Below are positions 52,322-60,756 of a stretch of DNA of 64,000 bases, piece after piece. Each line of letters begins with the position of its first letter. Position 1 is the stretch's first letter. Source of the DNA: Myxococcales bacterium (lineage in GTDB: Bacteria; Myxococcota_A; Polyangia; Polyangiales; Polyangiaceae); the NCBI GenBank assembly GCA_903642325.1, contig CAHJWM010000019.1:1-64000 (forward strand). Reading direction: 5' to 3'. The notes below the pieces were generated by a model that saw nothing but the letters and a program-made list of their open reading frames with translations, ran no database searches and was not told the origin of the DNA. Made by a program: the position numbers and the translations under genes.

Positions 52322-53815
52322 TTAGCGCCCATACCCCTTGATAAATTCCGCGCGCGCGGCCACGGCCGTGTTGCTGAAGTCTGAGAATACGCCATCCACG
52401 CCCGCGTTGAAGAACGCCAAGTACTCGGCCCTGGGGTCCCCGTTGTACGCGCCAGCCAGGTACTTCTTCTCGTTTCGAAACGTGTACACGTGCACGAACA
52501 AGCCCGCCGCATGAGCGTCGGAGATCAGGCTGGTCGGGGTCACGCGATTGACCGCGCCCAGACCGTCACCGGCCGTGTATGGAGAGGACTTCAAGCGCAT
52601 GACCTGCGGCTTCCAGGGTCCGATGCCGTCGGCATACTTGGCGATGTCGGCCAAGCCCTTGGGCGTGAGCAAGTCGCCAAAAAACCGCCCATCGCCCGCG
52701 ACCGTCCAACTGTACGGCCGCCCGTCCACGAAATTGTAAACATCATCGGTTTTGTAAATCATCTCGCCGGTTTCGTAGTTTACATCATTGCCGTCCACGA
52801 GCTGCACCACCCGCGTCTTGAGCCCGACCGAGCGCAGATACTTGAGGCTCGCAGGGTCGAAGCTCTGAACGAGCAGCGGCGCGTCCACCGTGTTCATTTG
52901 ATTGTCTTTGATGAGCTTCAGGATCGCGTCTTCGAATGGGTGCGTGCCACTGCCGCAGCCATTGGCGATGGCCTGTGCGTTGTTCCAGTATGGGTTCTTG
53001 GCTTCTGGGTAGACCGAGATCGGGCGCCCGCTCGCTGCGCTCTTGGCCTTGGCGATGTCGATGATCTCCTGCATCGTGAGCACGGGAAATTTGCCGTTTT
53101 CCGCCGTCGGGCGCTCGTCTTTCGCGTCGTAAGTGGTTCCGGCTACCCACATTTTTAGCTCCGCCACGCTAAAGTCGGTGATCGACCAGTCGTTCGTGTG
53201 GTCTTCGCCGTCGACGACCAGCGACTTCAAGACCGACTTGGGGTCTGCTGGATCGGTCAGATCGCTCAAGTACTGAGCTGGCCCGCCGTACGTGGCGACC
53301 GAGTATTTGACGTCGACCAGCACACCCGGCGCGGTGCGCTTGCGTGCGGCAACCGCAGCGTTCGTAGCGGCGACGGTAGTGATGTTCGTATTGTCGCTGA
53401 GCCAGGGGTTGTGACGCGCAACCAGCACGCAATCTTTGGTGAGGTGGAGGTCTTCCTCCAACGAATCTGCGCCCGCGTCAGCCGCGCCGTCATAGGAGGG
53501 TTCCGTCTCTTCCGGATGCAGGCCCGGCAAGCCGCGGTGGCCGATCACCAGCGGCGCCGCGCCGTTCAACGTCGGTAGCTGTGTGTCACCGGCGGCGCCC
53601 GCCAGGTCGCCCGCGCCGGCCGTGTCCGCGGCAGCGCCCTCGCCGGCGGCACCGCCGGCTTGTGAGCCCGCGTGCCCACTCCCCTTACCGCCCGAGCCTG
53701 CGCCGCCCGAGCCTGCGCCGCCCGAGGGCGCTAGCGTGTCGTCATCGGAACCGCAGCCGGCCATGGCGCTGAGCGCCGAACAAAACGAGACCAAGATCAA
53801 AGATCGAATACGCAT
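52322..53815 (-). CDS. glycerophosphodiester phosphodiesterase lipoprotein
   Basis: 497 residues, GlpQ type, releasing glycerol 3-phosphate from phospholipid head groups outside the cytoplasm. The signal ends in lipobox SAMAGC and is followed by a Gly/Ala/Ser-rich linker of about 65 residues. The TIM barrel has APLVIGHRGLPGLHPEETEPS with the catalytic His, LEEDLHLTKDCVLVARHNPWL, ISVYPEAKNPYW and AGLFVHVYTFRNEK. AGGAGG is placed just before the ATG. With the PAP2 and mscL genes it hints at envelope lipid turnover, though the genes are not in one operon. Confidence 0.94.
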   Translation of the reverse strand: MRIRSLILVSFCSALSAMAGCGSDDDTLAPSGGAGSGGAGSGGKGSGHAGSQAGGAAGEGAAADTAGAGDLAGAAGDTQLPTLNGAAPLVIGHRGLPGLHPEETEPSYDGAADAGADSLEEDLHLTKDCVLVARHNPWLSDNTNITTVAATNAAVAARKRTAPGVLVDVKYSVATYGGPAQYLSDLTDPADPKSVLKSLVVDGEDHTNDWSITDFSVAELKMWVAGTTYDAKDERPTAENGKFPVLTMQEIIDIAKAKSAASGRPISVYPEAKNPYWNNAQAIANGCGSGTHPFEDAILKLIKDNQMNTVDAPLLVQSFDPASLKYLRSVGLKTRVVQLVDGNDVNYETGEMIYKTDDVYNFVDGRPYSWTVAGDGRFFGDLLTPKGLADIAKYADGIGPWKPQVMRLKSSPYTAGDGLGAVNRVTPTSLISDAHAAGLFVHVYTFRNEKKYLAGAYNGDPRAEYLAFFNAGVDGVFSDFSNTAVAARAEFIKGYGR

Positions 53816-54182
53816 GGGTTATCTCCTCCGAAGGAGGCGGTATGCTGCACTCGACGATGCCTTGGGTGACGAAACCCGAACCTTTTGGCGATGAGAAAGC
53901 AACGAGTCAACGACGACCAAGCGAACCGCCAACTGTCGCCGACGAGCTCGCGACTTTCACTGCCGCGAATCTTTTGGTGCCTCACGAAAGGGCGGCGCAC
54001 GGAGACTCGAGCCGGAGCTAGCAGGCGAAGCCTGCGAAACTCGCGGCGCGGGTCCCGCGATCGCCCAACAAAACTAACGAGGGCGGCACGCCGCCTGTCA
54101 TGAGGACCGCCGGCAACCGCATAAATTGGCCGCAGAGCAAAACGCGCTTCCGCCTTATCGCTTGGACGAATAGGACATCGCC
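53816..54182. other. divergent intergenic region
   Basis: 367 bases between the GDPD lipoprotein and mscL. I see small hairpins (GCAGGC-gaa-GCCTGC at 54021-54035) and no supported gene. TAGGAC lies seven to ten bases before the mscL ATG. Confidence 0.4.
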
Positions 54183-54581
54183 ATGAAGCTACTCACGGAA
54201 TTCAAGGAATTTGCCGTCAAGGGCAATGTCGTCGATCTCGCCGTTGGCGTCATCATCGGGGCCGCCTTCGGCAAAATCGTCAGCTCCTTCGTGGGCGACG
54301 TGATCATGCCGCCGCTCGGCCTGCTGACGGGCGGGGTCGACTTCAAAGACCTCGGTTGGGTGCTCAAGCCGGCGGTCGGAACGAACCCGCCGGTGATTTT
54401 GAAGTACGGCGCGTTCCTGCAAAGTGTGTTCGACTTTTTGTTGATCGCGCTCGCGATCTTCATGATGATCCAGCTGATTAATCGGCTGAGGCACAAGGCA
54501 CCTCAGGCCGCGCCGGAAGCTCCCAGGCAAGAAGTACTGCTCGCAGAGATCCGCGACGCACTCCGCGCACCGCGCCCGTAA
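54183..54581 (+). CDS. mscL: large-conductance mechanosensitive channel
   Basis: 132 residues, typical for MscL, the pentameric emergency valve opened by membrane tension during hypo-osmotic shock. The first helix is [23 protein letters not shown] with the gate region, followed by [16 protein letters not shown]. The second helix is [15 protein letters not shown], and the C-terminal bundle is [11 protein letters not shown]. The start agrees with the conserved [13 protein letters not shown]. It converges with the PAP2 gene. Confidence 0.97.
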   Translation: MKLLTEFKEFAVKGNVVDLAVGVIIGAAFGKIVSSFVGDVIMPPLGLLTGGVDFKDLGWVLKPAVGTNPPVILKYGAFLQSVFDFLLIALAIFMMIQLINRLRHKAPQAAPEAPRQEVLLAEIRDALRAPRP

Positions 54582-54672
54582 ATGTTTCGAGCTCGCCCGG
54601 GTCGTCACTGTCATCGGAGCGCGGACCAGTCTGCAAGCCGCGCGTAGCGCCAGGGCTACTCAGCCATGCGCA

Positions 54673-55563
54673 CTAGAAAGTGCCGCTGATACTGGGGGCG
54701 AACGGAACACTCGGCATCAGAGTCTGACCTGCCTGTGCGCTCGGAGCCTCGCTGCGCACCTTACCGTAATGAAAGAGGGTAGGCAGACCATAGCCCAGCG
54801 CGAAACCGATCACCGCTCCCATCCAGACGTCCGTAGCGTAGTGGCGGTCGCCCACCACCCGCAGCGTTCCGGTTGCCGCCGCTAGCGAGATTTCCCCGGC
54901 GCACGCCAGCCTGTCAGCCAGCAGATTGCCATATAGCCCCGCGTGCAAATGATGAGCGCAGGACAAGCCGGCCGCGGTAAAGGCCGCCGTCGTATGCCCG
55001 CTTGGAAAGGAGGCGGTGATGCTCGAATTGCACAGCGGCTCGAAGAGCGGATTGTGGTGGCAGTCGGCGTACGATGGCCGAGCACGGCCGACCAGCTTGG
55101 AAGTCAAGTTGGAGACGAGCAAACTGAACGCAAAGGCCTCCGCGTCCAGTGACGTGAGTTGACCTGCGACGTCGGCACTGCGGCGCGCGATTGGGACGAT
55201 CATGGAATCGATGGCGATCACCCAGCCCATCGAGGAGAGTGCGGTGATGTCGCTCGCGGTACGCGCGGCGTGGCGACCTTCCGGCGTGCGCGCTCGCAAG
55301 CTGTCGCGCAGGATGTCGTCCAGGAATATGCCACCCGTCCAATGCGGCTGCTTAGCCCCGGGTACGTAAAAATAGATGGCAAAGTCCGCGACTCCGAGCA
55401 CGCCCGTGAGCGCATATTCAGAGCTGCGGAATCGGCGCCAGGCCGGGTCCCACGTGAACGGCCCAGTGTATTGCGGGTCCGCCGCGCGCGCGTGCGGCCC
55501 GAGCGTGAGACACGCGGCCGCCGCGGCCAACCCGGCCAGCGCGCGCAGGACGGTCCGCTTCAC
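54673..55563 (-). CDS. PAP2-family phosphatase
   Basis: About 296 residues. The three PAP2 motifs are present: KLVGRARPSYAD, SFPSGHTTAAF and RVVGDRHYATDVWMG, with the catalytic His residues. A signal-like N-terminus (RALAGLAAAAACLTLGPHARA) and a few hydrophobic helices suggest a membrane or periplasmic enzyme that dephosphorylates lipid phosphates such as undecaprenyl pyrophosphate or phosphatidate. The GTG at 55563 with AGAGGG seven bases before it is favoured over a start at 55638. Confidence 0.9.
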   Translation of the reverse strand: MKRTVLRALAGLAAAAACLTLGPHARAADPQYTGPFTWDPAWRRFRSSEYALTGVLGVADFAIYFYVPGAKQPHWTGGIFLDDILRDSLRARTPEGRHAARTASDITALSSMGWVIAIDSMIVPIARRSADVAGQLTSLDAEAFAFSLLVSNLTSKLVGRARPSYADCHHNPLFEPLCNSSITASFPSGHTTAAFTAAGLSCAHHLHAGLYGNLLADRLACAGEISLAAATGTLRVVGDRHYATDVWMGAVIGFALGYGLPTLFHYGKVRSEAPSAQAGQTLMPSVPFAPSISGTF

Positions 55564-55685
55564 CGAGTGCCCTCTGCCGCGTGCGAGCGTCGAACAGCTA
55601 TCATCGATTCGAACGCAATCCTGCACCGGGCTCGGCAACGAGTAAAACCGTGCCGATTGTCTTGCCCGTGGCCTGAGAGAGCCCT

Positions 55686-56327
55686 ATGGACAGCGTAGCA
55701 ATGGAAAAAGATCGTTTTTGGTTGGGGGTCGAGCACTGGCGCGCCGTTCGGCGCGCGGCGTTGTTGCTGCTCGCCATGGCGCTCGGTTCATCGACCGTGG
55801 GCTGCGGCTACAATGACATCATCGACCGCGATGAGCAGGTGAAGGCAAGCTTTGCCGAGGTGCAGAACCAATACAAACGGCGCGCGGATTTGGTACCGAA
55901 CCTGGTCGCCACCGTGAAAGCCGCGGGTCAGTTCGAGCAAGACACCTTGACCAAGGTGGTCGAGGCGCGCTCCAAAGTGGCCGGCTTGAAGGTCGACAGC
56001 TCCACCATCGACGATCCGGAAAAATTGAAGAAATTCGAGGCGGCGCAAAATGAGCTCTCCGGCTCGCTCTCCCGCCTGCTGGTGGTCGCCGAGCAGTATC
56101 CCACGCTGAAGGCCACCGATGCCTATCGCGATCTCCAAGCCCAGCTGGAGGGCACCGAGAACCGCATCACCGTCGCTCGCAAGCGGTACATCGACGATGT
56201 CGCGGAATACAACGCGGTCGTTCAAAAGTTTCCGACCAGCATCGGCGCTTCCATGCGTGGGCGCGGCGTCCGGCCCACGTTCGAAGCGGCACCAGGCGCG
56301 GAGAATGCGCCGGAAGTAAAGTTCTGA
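55686..56327 (+). CDS. lemA: LemA family protein
   Basis: 213 residues. After a hydrophobic N-terminus that ends in a lipobox-like SSTVGC comes the LemA helical bundle: CGYNDIIDRDEQVKASFAEVQ, YKRRADLVPNLVATVKA, FEAAQNELSGSLSRLLVV, YPTLKA and GTENRITVARKRYIDDVAEYN. LemA proteins commonly sit beside TPM-domain proteins, as here. Their role is envelope related but undefined. The stop (56325-56327) overlaps the apparent CTG start of the next gene (CTGA). Confidence 0.94.
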   Translation: MDSVAMEKDRFWLGVEHWRAVRRAALLLLAMALGSSTVGCGYNDIIDRDEQVKASFAEVQNQYKRRADLVPNLVATVKAAGQFEQDTLTKVVEARSKVAGLKVDSSTIDDPEKLKKFEAAQNELSGSLSRLLVVAEQYPTLKATDAYRDLQAQLEGTENRITVARKRYIDDVAEYNAVVQKFPTSIGASMRGRGVRPTFEAAPGAENAPEVKF

Positions 56328-57121
56328 GACTCTTTTTCTGCTTCGCCTGGCTGTTCGGCGCGTGGCTTTTGCTCCTGCCGGCCAGCGCTTTCGCGCTCGA
56401 CGTGCCGCCCTTGCAAGCGCACGTCAACGACACCGCCAGCCTGCTGTCCGGTGAGGAGCGTGCCCAGCTCGAAGAGCAGCTCGCCGATTATGAGCGGAAA
56501 ACGGGCCGGCAATTCGTGCTGCTCACGGTCGCCTCTCTTTCGGGGGACGCGCTCGAAAGCTTCTCGATTCGCGTGGTCGAGTCATGGAAGCTCGGTCAGA
56601 AGGGGAAAGACAGTGGCTTGCTCCTGCTCGTGGTCAAGGACGAGCACAAGCTGCGCATCGAGGTCGGCTATGGCCTCGAGGGCACCGTCACGGATGCGTT
56701 TTCGGCTCGTCTCATTCGCGACGTGCTTGCGCCGGCAATGCGTGCGGGCAAGGTCTTCGCCGGGCTCGCACAGGCCTTCGATCAGCTGCAGCGCCAGGCC
56801 GCCGGCGAAGACGTGGCCAAACCTCCGCCCGCCGCCGATCCCGACGCTGGCGACCGGAGCGGCGGAGGGCTGTCGACCTTGCTCGTGTTGCTTCTTGTCG
56901 GCGCCCCGATTTTGATTCCTCTTTTGCTCGCCTCTCGTGGAGGTCGCGGCGGAGGTGGCTTTGGCGGCGGTGGCTTTGGCGGCGGTGGCTTTGGCGGCGG
57001 TGGTTGGGGCGGAGGTGGAGGTTTCGGAGGTGGAGGTTTCGGAGGTGGGGGCGGTGGGGGCGGTGGTTATTCGGGCGGCGGCGGAAACTTTGGGGGCGGA
57101 GGCAGCTCCGGGTCGTGGTGA
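56324..57121 (+). CDS. TPM-domain protein with Gly-rich tail, apparent CTG start
   Basis: About 265 residues. Without a nearby ATG or GTG, the best start is CTG at 56324, overlapping the lemA stop and preceded by GGAAG at a normal distance. This gives a complete signal (RLFFCFAWLFGAWLLLLP, then ASAFA). The next option, TTG at 56369, would cut the signal in half. The TPM domain spans about 30-150 (VNDTASLLSGEERAQLEEQL, ERKTGRQFVLLTVASL, RIEVGYGLEGTVTDAFS). A helix (LLVLLLVGAPILIPLLLA) follows, then a tail of over 60 residues, mostly glycine in GGGGFGGGGFGG patterns. The stop overlaps the next gene's GTG. Confidence 0.88.
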   Translation: MRLFFCFAWLFGAWLLLLPASAFALDVPPLQAHVNDTASLLSGEERAQLEEQLADYERKTGRQFVLLTVASLSGDALESFSIRVVESWKLGQKGKDSGLLLLVVKDEHKLRIEVGYGLEGTVTDAFSARLIRDVLAPAMRAGKVFAGLAQAFDQLQRQAAGEDVAKPPPAADPDAGDRSGGGLSTLLVLLLVGAPILIPLLLASRGGRGGGGFGGGGFGGGGFGGGGWGGGGGFGGGGFGGGGGGGGGYSGGGGNFGGGGSSGSW

Positions 57122-57738
57122 CATCGCTATTTTCAGAAGCGGATGCACGAGCCGTAGAAGCCGCCATCGCGCGCGTCGAGCAGCACAGCTCAGCCGAGCT
57201 AGTCGTCGCGGTGCTGCCGCGCAGCGCTGATCACTGGCGCGGCCGCGTCGCCGTCGCGCTCGCGTGGTCGCTGGCGGCAGCGCTGGCCGCGCTGCATTTC
57301 TTGCCTTGGAAGGCCGCGGATGCGGCGCTGGTGGCCCAAGTCATCGTTGGCGCGGCAACGTTCATTGCGCTCGGGTGGCCGCCGCTACAACGATTCTTCG
57401 TTTCGCCGGCCGGCGCACAGCGCGCGGCCCACGCTCGCGCATTTCAACTATTTGCCGAACGCGGCCTGTACGGCACACAAGGACGCACCGCGCTGTTGAT
57501 TTTCGTCACGGAGCTCGAACGGCGCGTCGTGTTGCTCGGCGACGCCACGATTCACGCGGAGCTCGGTCAGTCCGGCTGGCAGCGGGAGGTCGCGCGGCTC
57601 GTCGAGCGCATTCGGCAAGGGCGGCTCCGGGACGGTTTGATGGAAGTGATCGCTGAGCTCGAACCGCGCCTGGCCGCGGTGGCCCCAGCTCATGCAGGAA
57701 AACGCAACGAGCTTCCCGACGCCATCATTCGCGACTGA
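57118..57738 (+). CDS. second TPM-domain protein of the lemA operon
   Basis: 206 residues starting with GTG in the GTGA overlap with the previous gene. FSEADARAVEAAIARVEQHSSAELVVAVLP is the TPM start. Two hydrophobic helices follow (VALAWSLAAALAALHFLPW and LVAQVIVGAATFIALGW), and the domain resumes with FAERGLYGTQGRTALLIFVTELERRVVLLGD split around them. There is no signal. With LemA and the first TPM protein it forms a three-gene unit seen in many Gram-negatives and thought to act on the envelope. A hairpin lies 62 bases after the stop. Confidence 0.9.
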   Translation: MTSLFSEADARAVEAAIARVEQHSSAELVVAVLPRSADHWRGRVAVALAWSLAAALAALHFLPWKAADAALVAQVIVGAATFIALGWPPLQRFFVSPAGAQRAAHARAFQLFAERGLYGTQGRTALLIFVTELERRVVLLGDATIHAELGQSGWQREVARLVERIRQGRLRDGLMEVIAELEPRLAAVAPAHAGKRNELPDAIIRD

Positions 57739-57800
57739 GCGGGCGCAGCAAGCGCTGGGCTGCGCGGCCATGCCGGCGTGAGCGGCGTGAGCGGCGTCGA

Positions 57801-57827
57801 CGCGACAGAGTGCGATTCACTCTCGCG
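57801..57827. terminator. hairpin between convergent genes
   Basis: CGCG and AGAGTG (57801-57812, two-base bulge) pair with CACTCT and CGCG (57818-57827) around a five-base loop. It closes the lemA operon and may serve the convergent gene too. Confidence 0.55.
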
Positions 57828-57844
57828 ATGGGGCTTCCGCGGAC

Positions 57845-58627
57845 TCAAAACACGAGCTGTAGCGAGCTTTTGAGCTCCAAATCGGCGCCCTTCACGTCCG
57901 AGGGCGTGAAGCTTTCGTAGCGTGCCGTCACATCGATCCGGCTTTGCAAATGGGTCGTGATCGTGAATGCAACGCTGCTCACGCTCAGCAGTTTGTAGTC
58001 GGCAAAACGAGTGGCCCGCGGTTGCACATAGTCGACCGTACTGAGCAGGATGCGGTCATCGGGTTTGAACGTGGCTGCGACGTAGGTGCTGAGGCGCTCC
58101 ACCGTCCCCTGCCCGCGCGCACCGACGTCTGCGCTGTCGAGCTGCGTGTGCTCGAACAGATATGAGATACCCACGAAGAGCTCGAACGCTTCGCTCTGCC
58201 AGAGGGCGACGCGCGGCCCGGTGCCGAGTAGCTCGCGCAGCTGAACGCGCCGAAAGCGGTCGCTCTCGATTTGCCCGTACTCTTCCCACCAGATCCCCTT
58301 CCGGAGCTCGAAATTATGGCGCAGATGAGCAAACCATTTTGCCACGCTGACCGTGGCGTTGAGCCGCGAGTAATCCCCGGAAACATCGAGGTATCCGAAA
58401 TTCCGCGCCGTTCGCCCGCCCATCAGCGCTGAACCGCCGAAGACGACGCCTTGTGTGTTGCCCGCGTAGGTGGATGTCGAGGCACTGATGTGGGCGCCAA
58501 ACTTGCGCGCGGTGACCTGTTGTCGCAGCGGTTCCACATTCACTTGTGCTTGCGCCCGACGAGTGGACAAGGACACGTACGCGAAGAGAAGCAAGAAAAG
58601 GAGCACTCGAGAAGCGCAGGCAGCCAT
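57845..58627 (-). CDS. DUF481-like outer membrane beta-barrel protein
   Basis: About 260 residues. A signal (VLLFLLLFAYVSLSTRRAQA) precedes VNVEPLRQQV. The rest is alternating strands ending in a C-terminal aromatic residue (LELKSSLQLVF), as in outer membrane barrels. FGYLDVSGDYSRLNATVSVAK, FAHLRHNFELRKGIWWEEYGQ and RVALWQSEAFELFVGISYLFEH match the DUF481 pattern. The role is unknown. The ATG at 58627 begins the signal; the frame extends to 58714. Confidence 0.82.
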   Translation of the reverse strand: MAACASRVLLFLLLFAYVSLSTRRAQAQVNVEPLRQQVTARKFGAHISASTSTYAGNTQGVVFGGSALMGGRTARNFGYLDVSGDYSRLNATVSVAKWFAHLRHNFELRKGIWWEEYGQIESDRFRRVQLRELLGTGPRVALWQSEAFELFVGISYLFEHTQLDSADVGARGQGTVERLSTYVAATFKPDDRILLSTVDYVQPRATRFADYKLLSVSSVAFTITTHLQSRIDVTARYESFTPSDVKGADLELKSSLQLVF

Positions 58628-58722
58628 GGCGGAGTCAGGTCGGAGCGTGGCCGGCGAGGCACCTTGCAGCTCGTGCGCCCAATGCTTCAAAGTACTCATT
58701 ATTTTTCCGGGCAAGGAGCAAC

Positions 58723-59013
58723 ATGTTCGTGATCGAGCTGGTTTATAAAGTCGACCTAGCCCAAATCGACGCGCACATGAAGGCGCACGTGGTCTTTCTG
58801 ACCAAACACTACAAGGCAGGCACGTTCCTGATTTCTGGCCGGAAGATCCCCCGCGATGGCGGCATCATTCTGGCGGTTGGCAAGACCAGAGCGCAGCTCT
58901 CCCGGATCATGGAGCAAGACCCGTTTCACCGGCACGGCCTGGCTGAATTTCGGATTATCGAATTCCGCGCGAGCCAGCGCGCTGAAGACATTCCCAAGCG
59001 CGTGGAAGACTGA
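58723..59013 (+). CDS. YciI family protein
   Basis: 96 residues, the normal YciI length. FVIELVYKVDLAQIDAHMKAHVVFL contains the conserved His, GTFLISGRKIPRDGGIILAVG the central strand pair, and FHRHGLAEFRIIEFRAS the C-terminal block. YciI proteins have a ferredoxin-like fold with a His/Asp site; their reaction is mostly unknown. CAAGGAGCAAC directly before the ATG at 58723 rejects the earlier open frame. It is divergent from the barrel protein. Confidence 0.93.
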   Translation: MFVIELVYKVDLAQIDAHMKAHVVFLTKHYKAGTFLISGRKIPRDGGIILAVGKTRAQLSRIMEQDPFHRHGLAEFRIIEFRASQRAEDIPKRVED

Positions 59014-59038
59014 GCTCCCGACGTTCGACGTCGGGCTC
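59012..59038 (+). terminator. hairpin starting in the YciI stop codon
   Basis: CCCGACGT (59017-59024) and ACGTCGGG (59028-59035) form a perfect 8-bp stem with a three-base loop, extended by GAG/CTC with a two-base bulge. No T-tract follows. Confidence 0.65.
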
Positions 59039-59167
59039 AATCCGGTACCCGCCAGCGAGACGCGGCTTGGCTACCTAGAAATCAACCACCGCAATCTACC
59101 TACCCCTGCAAAGCCAAGCTGAGAGGCAACCGAGTGGCGAGGGCCTGAGCCACTTGGGGCCGCTGGC

Positions 59168-59602
59168 TTAGGCCGTTGCGGGCGTAGCCGCATCGAGCTC
59201 GAGGTCAACGGCCTGCCCTGCCAGCTCGATCACCCGTGAAAGATCGACGGGCTTCACTAGGTGATCGTCGAAGCCGCGCAGGCCGGGGACCGCGGCGAGC
59301 TCGGCATAGCCAGTCACGGCAACGAACTTACAGCCCTGAAGCTCTGGCAACGAGCGCAGTATTCCTAGGAGCGCGTAACCGTCCATGCCCGGCAAGCCGA
59401 TATCGATGAAGGCTAGCGTGGGAAGAAATTGGATGGCAGCGCCGATCGCTTCTTCCGGATGATGCACGACACAGGCCTCATGACCTTGCCGCTCGAGCAC
59501 GAGGGACAATAGCTCCGCCGAGTCATGGTTGTCGTCCACGATCAGTACGCGCCGTGTGTCTGACCGCGTCCGAAAGCCCGAGTCACGCCTTGCATTCAGC
59601 AC
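59168..59602 (-). CDS. single-domain response regulator
   Basis: 144-residue CheY-like receiver, without an output domain. VLIVDDNHDSAELL holds the acidic pocket, Asp67 in LAFIDIGLPGMDGYALL is phosphorylated, and Thr in FVAVTGYA with Lys in HLVKPVD completes the switch. It closely resembles the receiver at 5507-5935. No kinase adjoins. It probably takes phosphate from one of the orphan hybrid kinases. Confidence 0.92.
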   Translation of the reverse strand: MLNARRDSGFRTRSDTRRVLIVDDNHDSAELLSLVLERQGHEACVVHHPEEAIGAAIQFLPTLAFIDIGLPGMDGYALLGILRSLPELQGCKFVAVTGYAELAAVPGLRGFDDHLVKPVDLSRVIELAGQAVDLELDAATPATA

Positions 59603-60232
59603 GCTCAGAGCTTTGCTCCGCGCGCCACGCGGGGCAAGCCCGAACTCGGTGACGTTTTGCGTAAGGAACGAAGGGTGTCGAGGTATCCGACTGGGATCTA
59701 CTCCAGTCGCGATGCAGAATGGTAGCTGTCTAAGACTACGTGGAGACGGGGAAACGCGAAGCGGAGCTGACCCGAAACGCTACACGGGGATTTCGCGGCC
59801 TCATTTACTTTGAATGTCTACGGGCTCGCGCTCGTCGACCCATTGTTTCAAACATTCCGACGGCGCCTCGCGAAGCCTCGTCGAGGGCCACCTCGGTTTG
59901 GTTTGCCCAACTGGTGGCGCTCGTAGCCGACCGGCAATTTAGACAGCAGCGCGTTGCACCGTTGCGCTGCCGAGCTTGCTCCGACGTGATGGGCACGAAC
60001 CTGCGAGGACGATCGGGGCGGTCGATCAGCGGCGGGTCGATTCAGAGGTCGACCGACGCGTGAGTAGACAGGGCCCGGTACACCAACTTCGGTGTGTTTC
60101 CGCCGTCCAGCGAAACCATGAACGTCGAGGCCGTGCTTGCGACCCCAACTCCGATGCAGCCGCCAACGCGCAACTAATCGGTTGCCGATTGAGACGCGGC
60201 CGGTTAGATAGGCAACCAAGGAGTTGCTCATC
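59603..60232. other. long divergent intergenic region
   Basis: 630 bases between the receiver and the ArsR gene. Reading frames here (such as 59848-60492 minus) lack any family signature. CGACTGG (59688-59694) and CCAGTCG (59703-59709) form a 7-bp inverted repeat 86 bases before the receiver start. The dyad before the ArsR gene is listed separately. Confidence 0.4.
60176..60190. promoter_or_regulatory. operator-like dyad before the ArsR gene
   Basis: AATCGG-TTG-CCGATT is a perfect 6-bp dyad, 42 bases before the ATG. Overlapping it, GGTTGCC (60180-60186) recurs inverted as GGCAACC (60211-60217), just before the AAGGAG ribosome site. ArsR regulators typically bind such dyads in their own promoter. 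Confidence 0.45.
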
Positions 60233-60628
60233 ATGGATCCCGTCAGCGATGCTGGGGCGGTCAGGTCCGGAACATTGAAAAATATGTCTCGCCGTAACTC
60301 GACTGCCAACCTAACAGAAGCGGCACCGTTGTTCGCGGCGCTCGGGGACCAGACACGCCTGAACCTGGTTTCACGGCTCTGTAGTGAAGGGCCGCTGTCC
60401 ATCGTTCGCCTGAGCGAAGGCACCGACATCACTCGGCAAGCCATCACCAAGCACCTGCGGGCGCTAGCGGGAGCGGGCTTGGTCCGCCACACGCGTCAAG
60501 GCCGCGAGCGCATCTGGGAGGCGGAACCGCGTCGTATACTCCGGGCTCGGCAATGCTTGGAGCAGATCTCGAAGCAATGGGATACAGCCGCCGAGCGCTT
60601 GCAGGCGTTTCTCGAGGAGCGTCCCTGA
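60233..60628 (+). CDS. ArsR-family winged-helix transcriptional regulator
   Basis: About 131 residues. EAAPLFAALGDQTRLNLVSRL is the ArsR opening, and SIVRLSEGTDITRQAITKHLRAL is the recognition helix-turn-helix, followed by the wing GLVRHTRQGRERIWEAEP. There is no Cys metal site, so it is likely of the subgroup that senses other cues (SdpR/PagR type). AAGGAG and the ATG at 60233 set the start; a downstream ATG at 60284 is possible. A dyad upstream suggests self-repression. A strong hairpin separates it from the beta-oxidation genes. Confidence 0.92.
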   Translation: MDPVSDAGAVRSGTLKNMSRRNSTANLTEAAPLFAALGDQTRLNLVSRLCSEGPLSIVRLSEGTDITRQAITKHLRALAGAGLVRHTRQGRERIWEAEPRRILRARQCLEQISKQWDTAAERLQAFLEERP

Positions 60629-60639
60629 CGCCCTGGTGC

Positions 60640-60678
60640 GCCCTGCCCGTGCGAGACACTGTAGGTCTCGCGCAGGGC
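60640..60678 (+). terminator. strong hairpin after the ArsR gene
   Basis: GCCCTGC and GCGAGAC (60640-60657, four-base bulge) pair perfectly with GTCTCGC and GCAGGGC (60665-60678), 14 bp in all, with a seven-base loop, 12 bases after the stop. No T-tract. Confidence 0.7.
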
Positions 60679-60756
60679 TCCGCGTCAGATGGAACTCCGT
60701 GAGGCAAGCTTTGCCACTAGCCTGCGCCTTCGTCTAGCCTCAAGGTAAGAGGCAAG

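Noticed and set aside
56584-57117. Extension of the second TPM frame upstream
   Set aside because: The Arg-rich translation is the shadow of the first TPM gene; the GTG at 57118 is the natural start.
59848-60492. Open frame of 214 codons on the minus strand
   Set aside because: It runs antisense through most of the ArsR gene and has no recognisable motif; long chance frames are common at this GC content.
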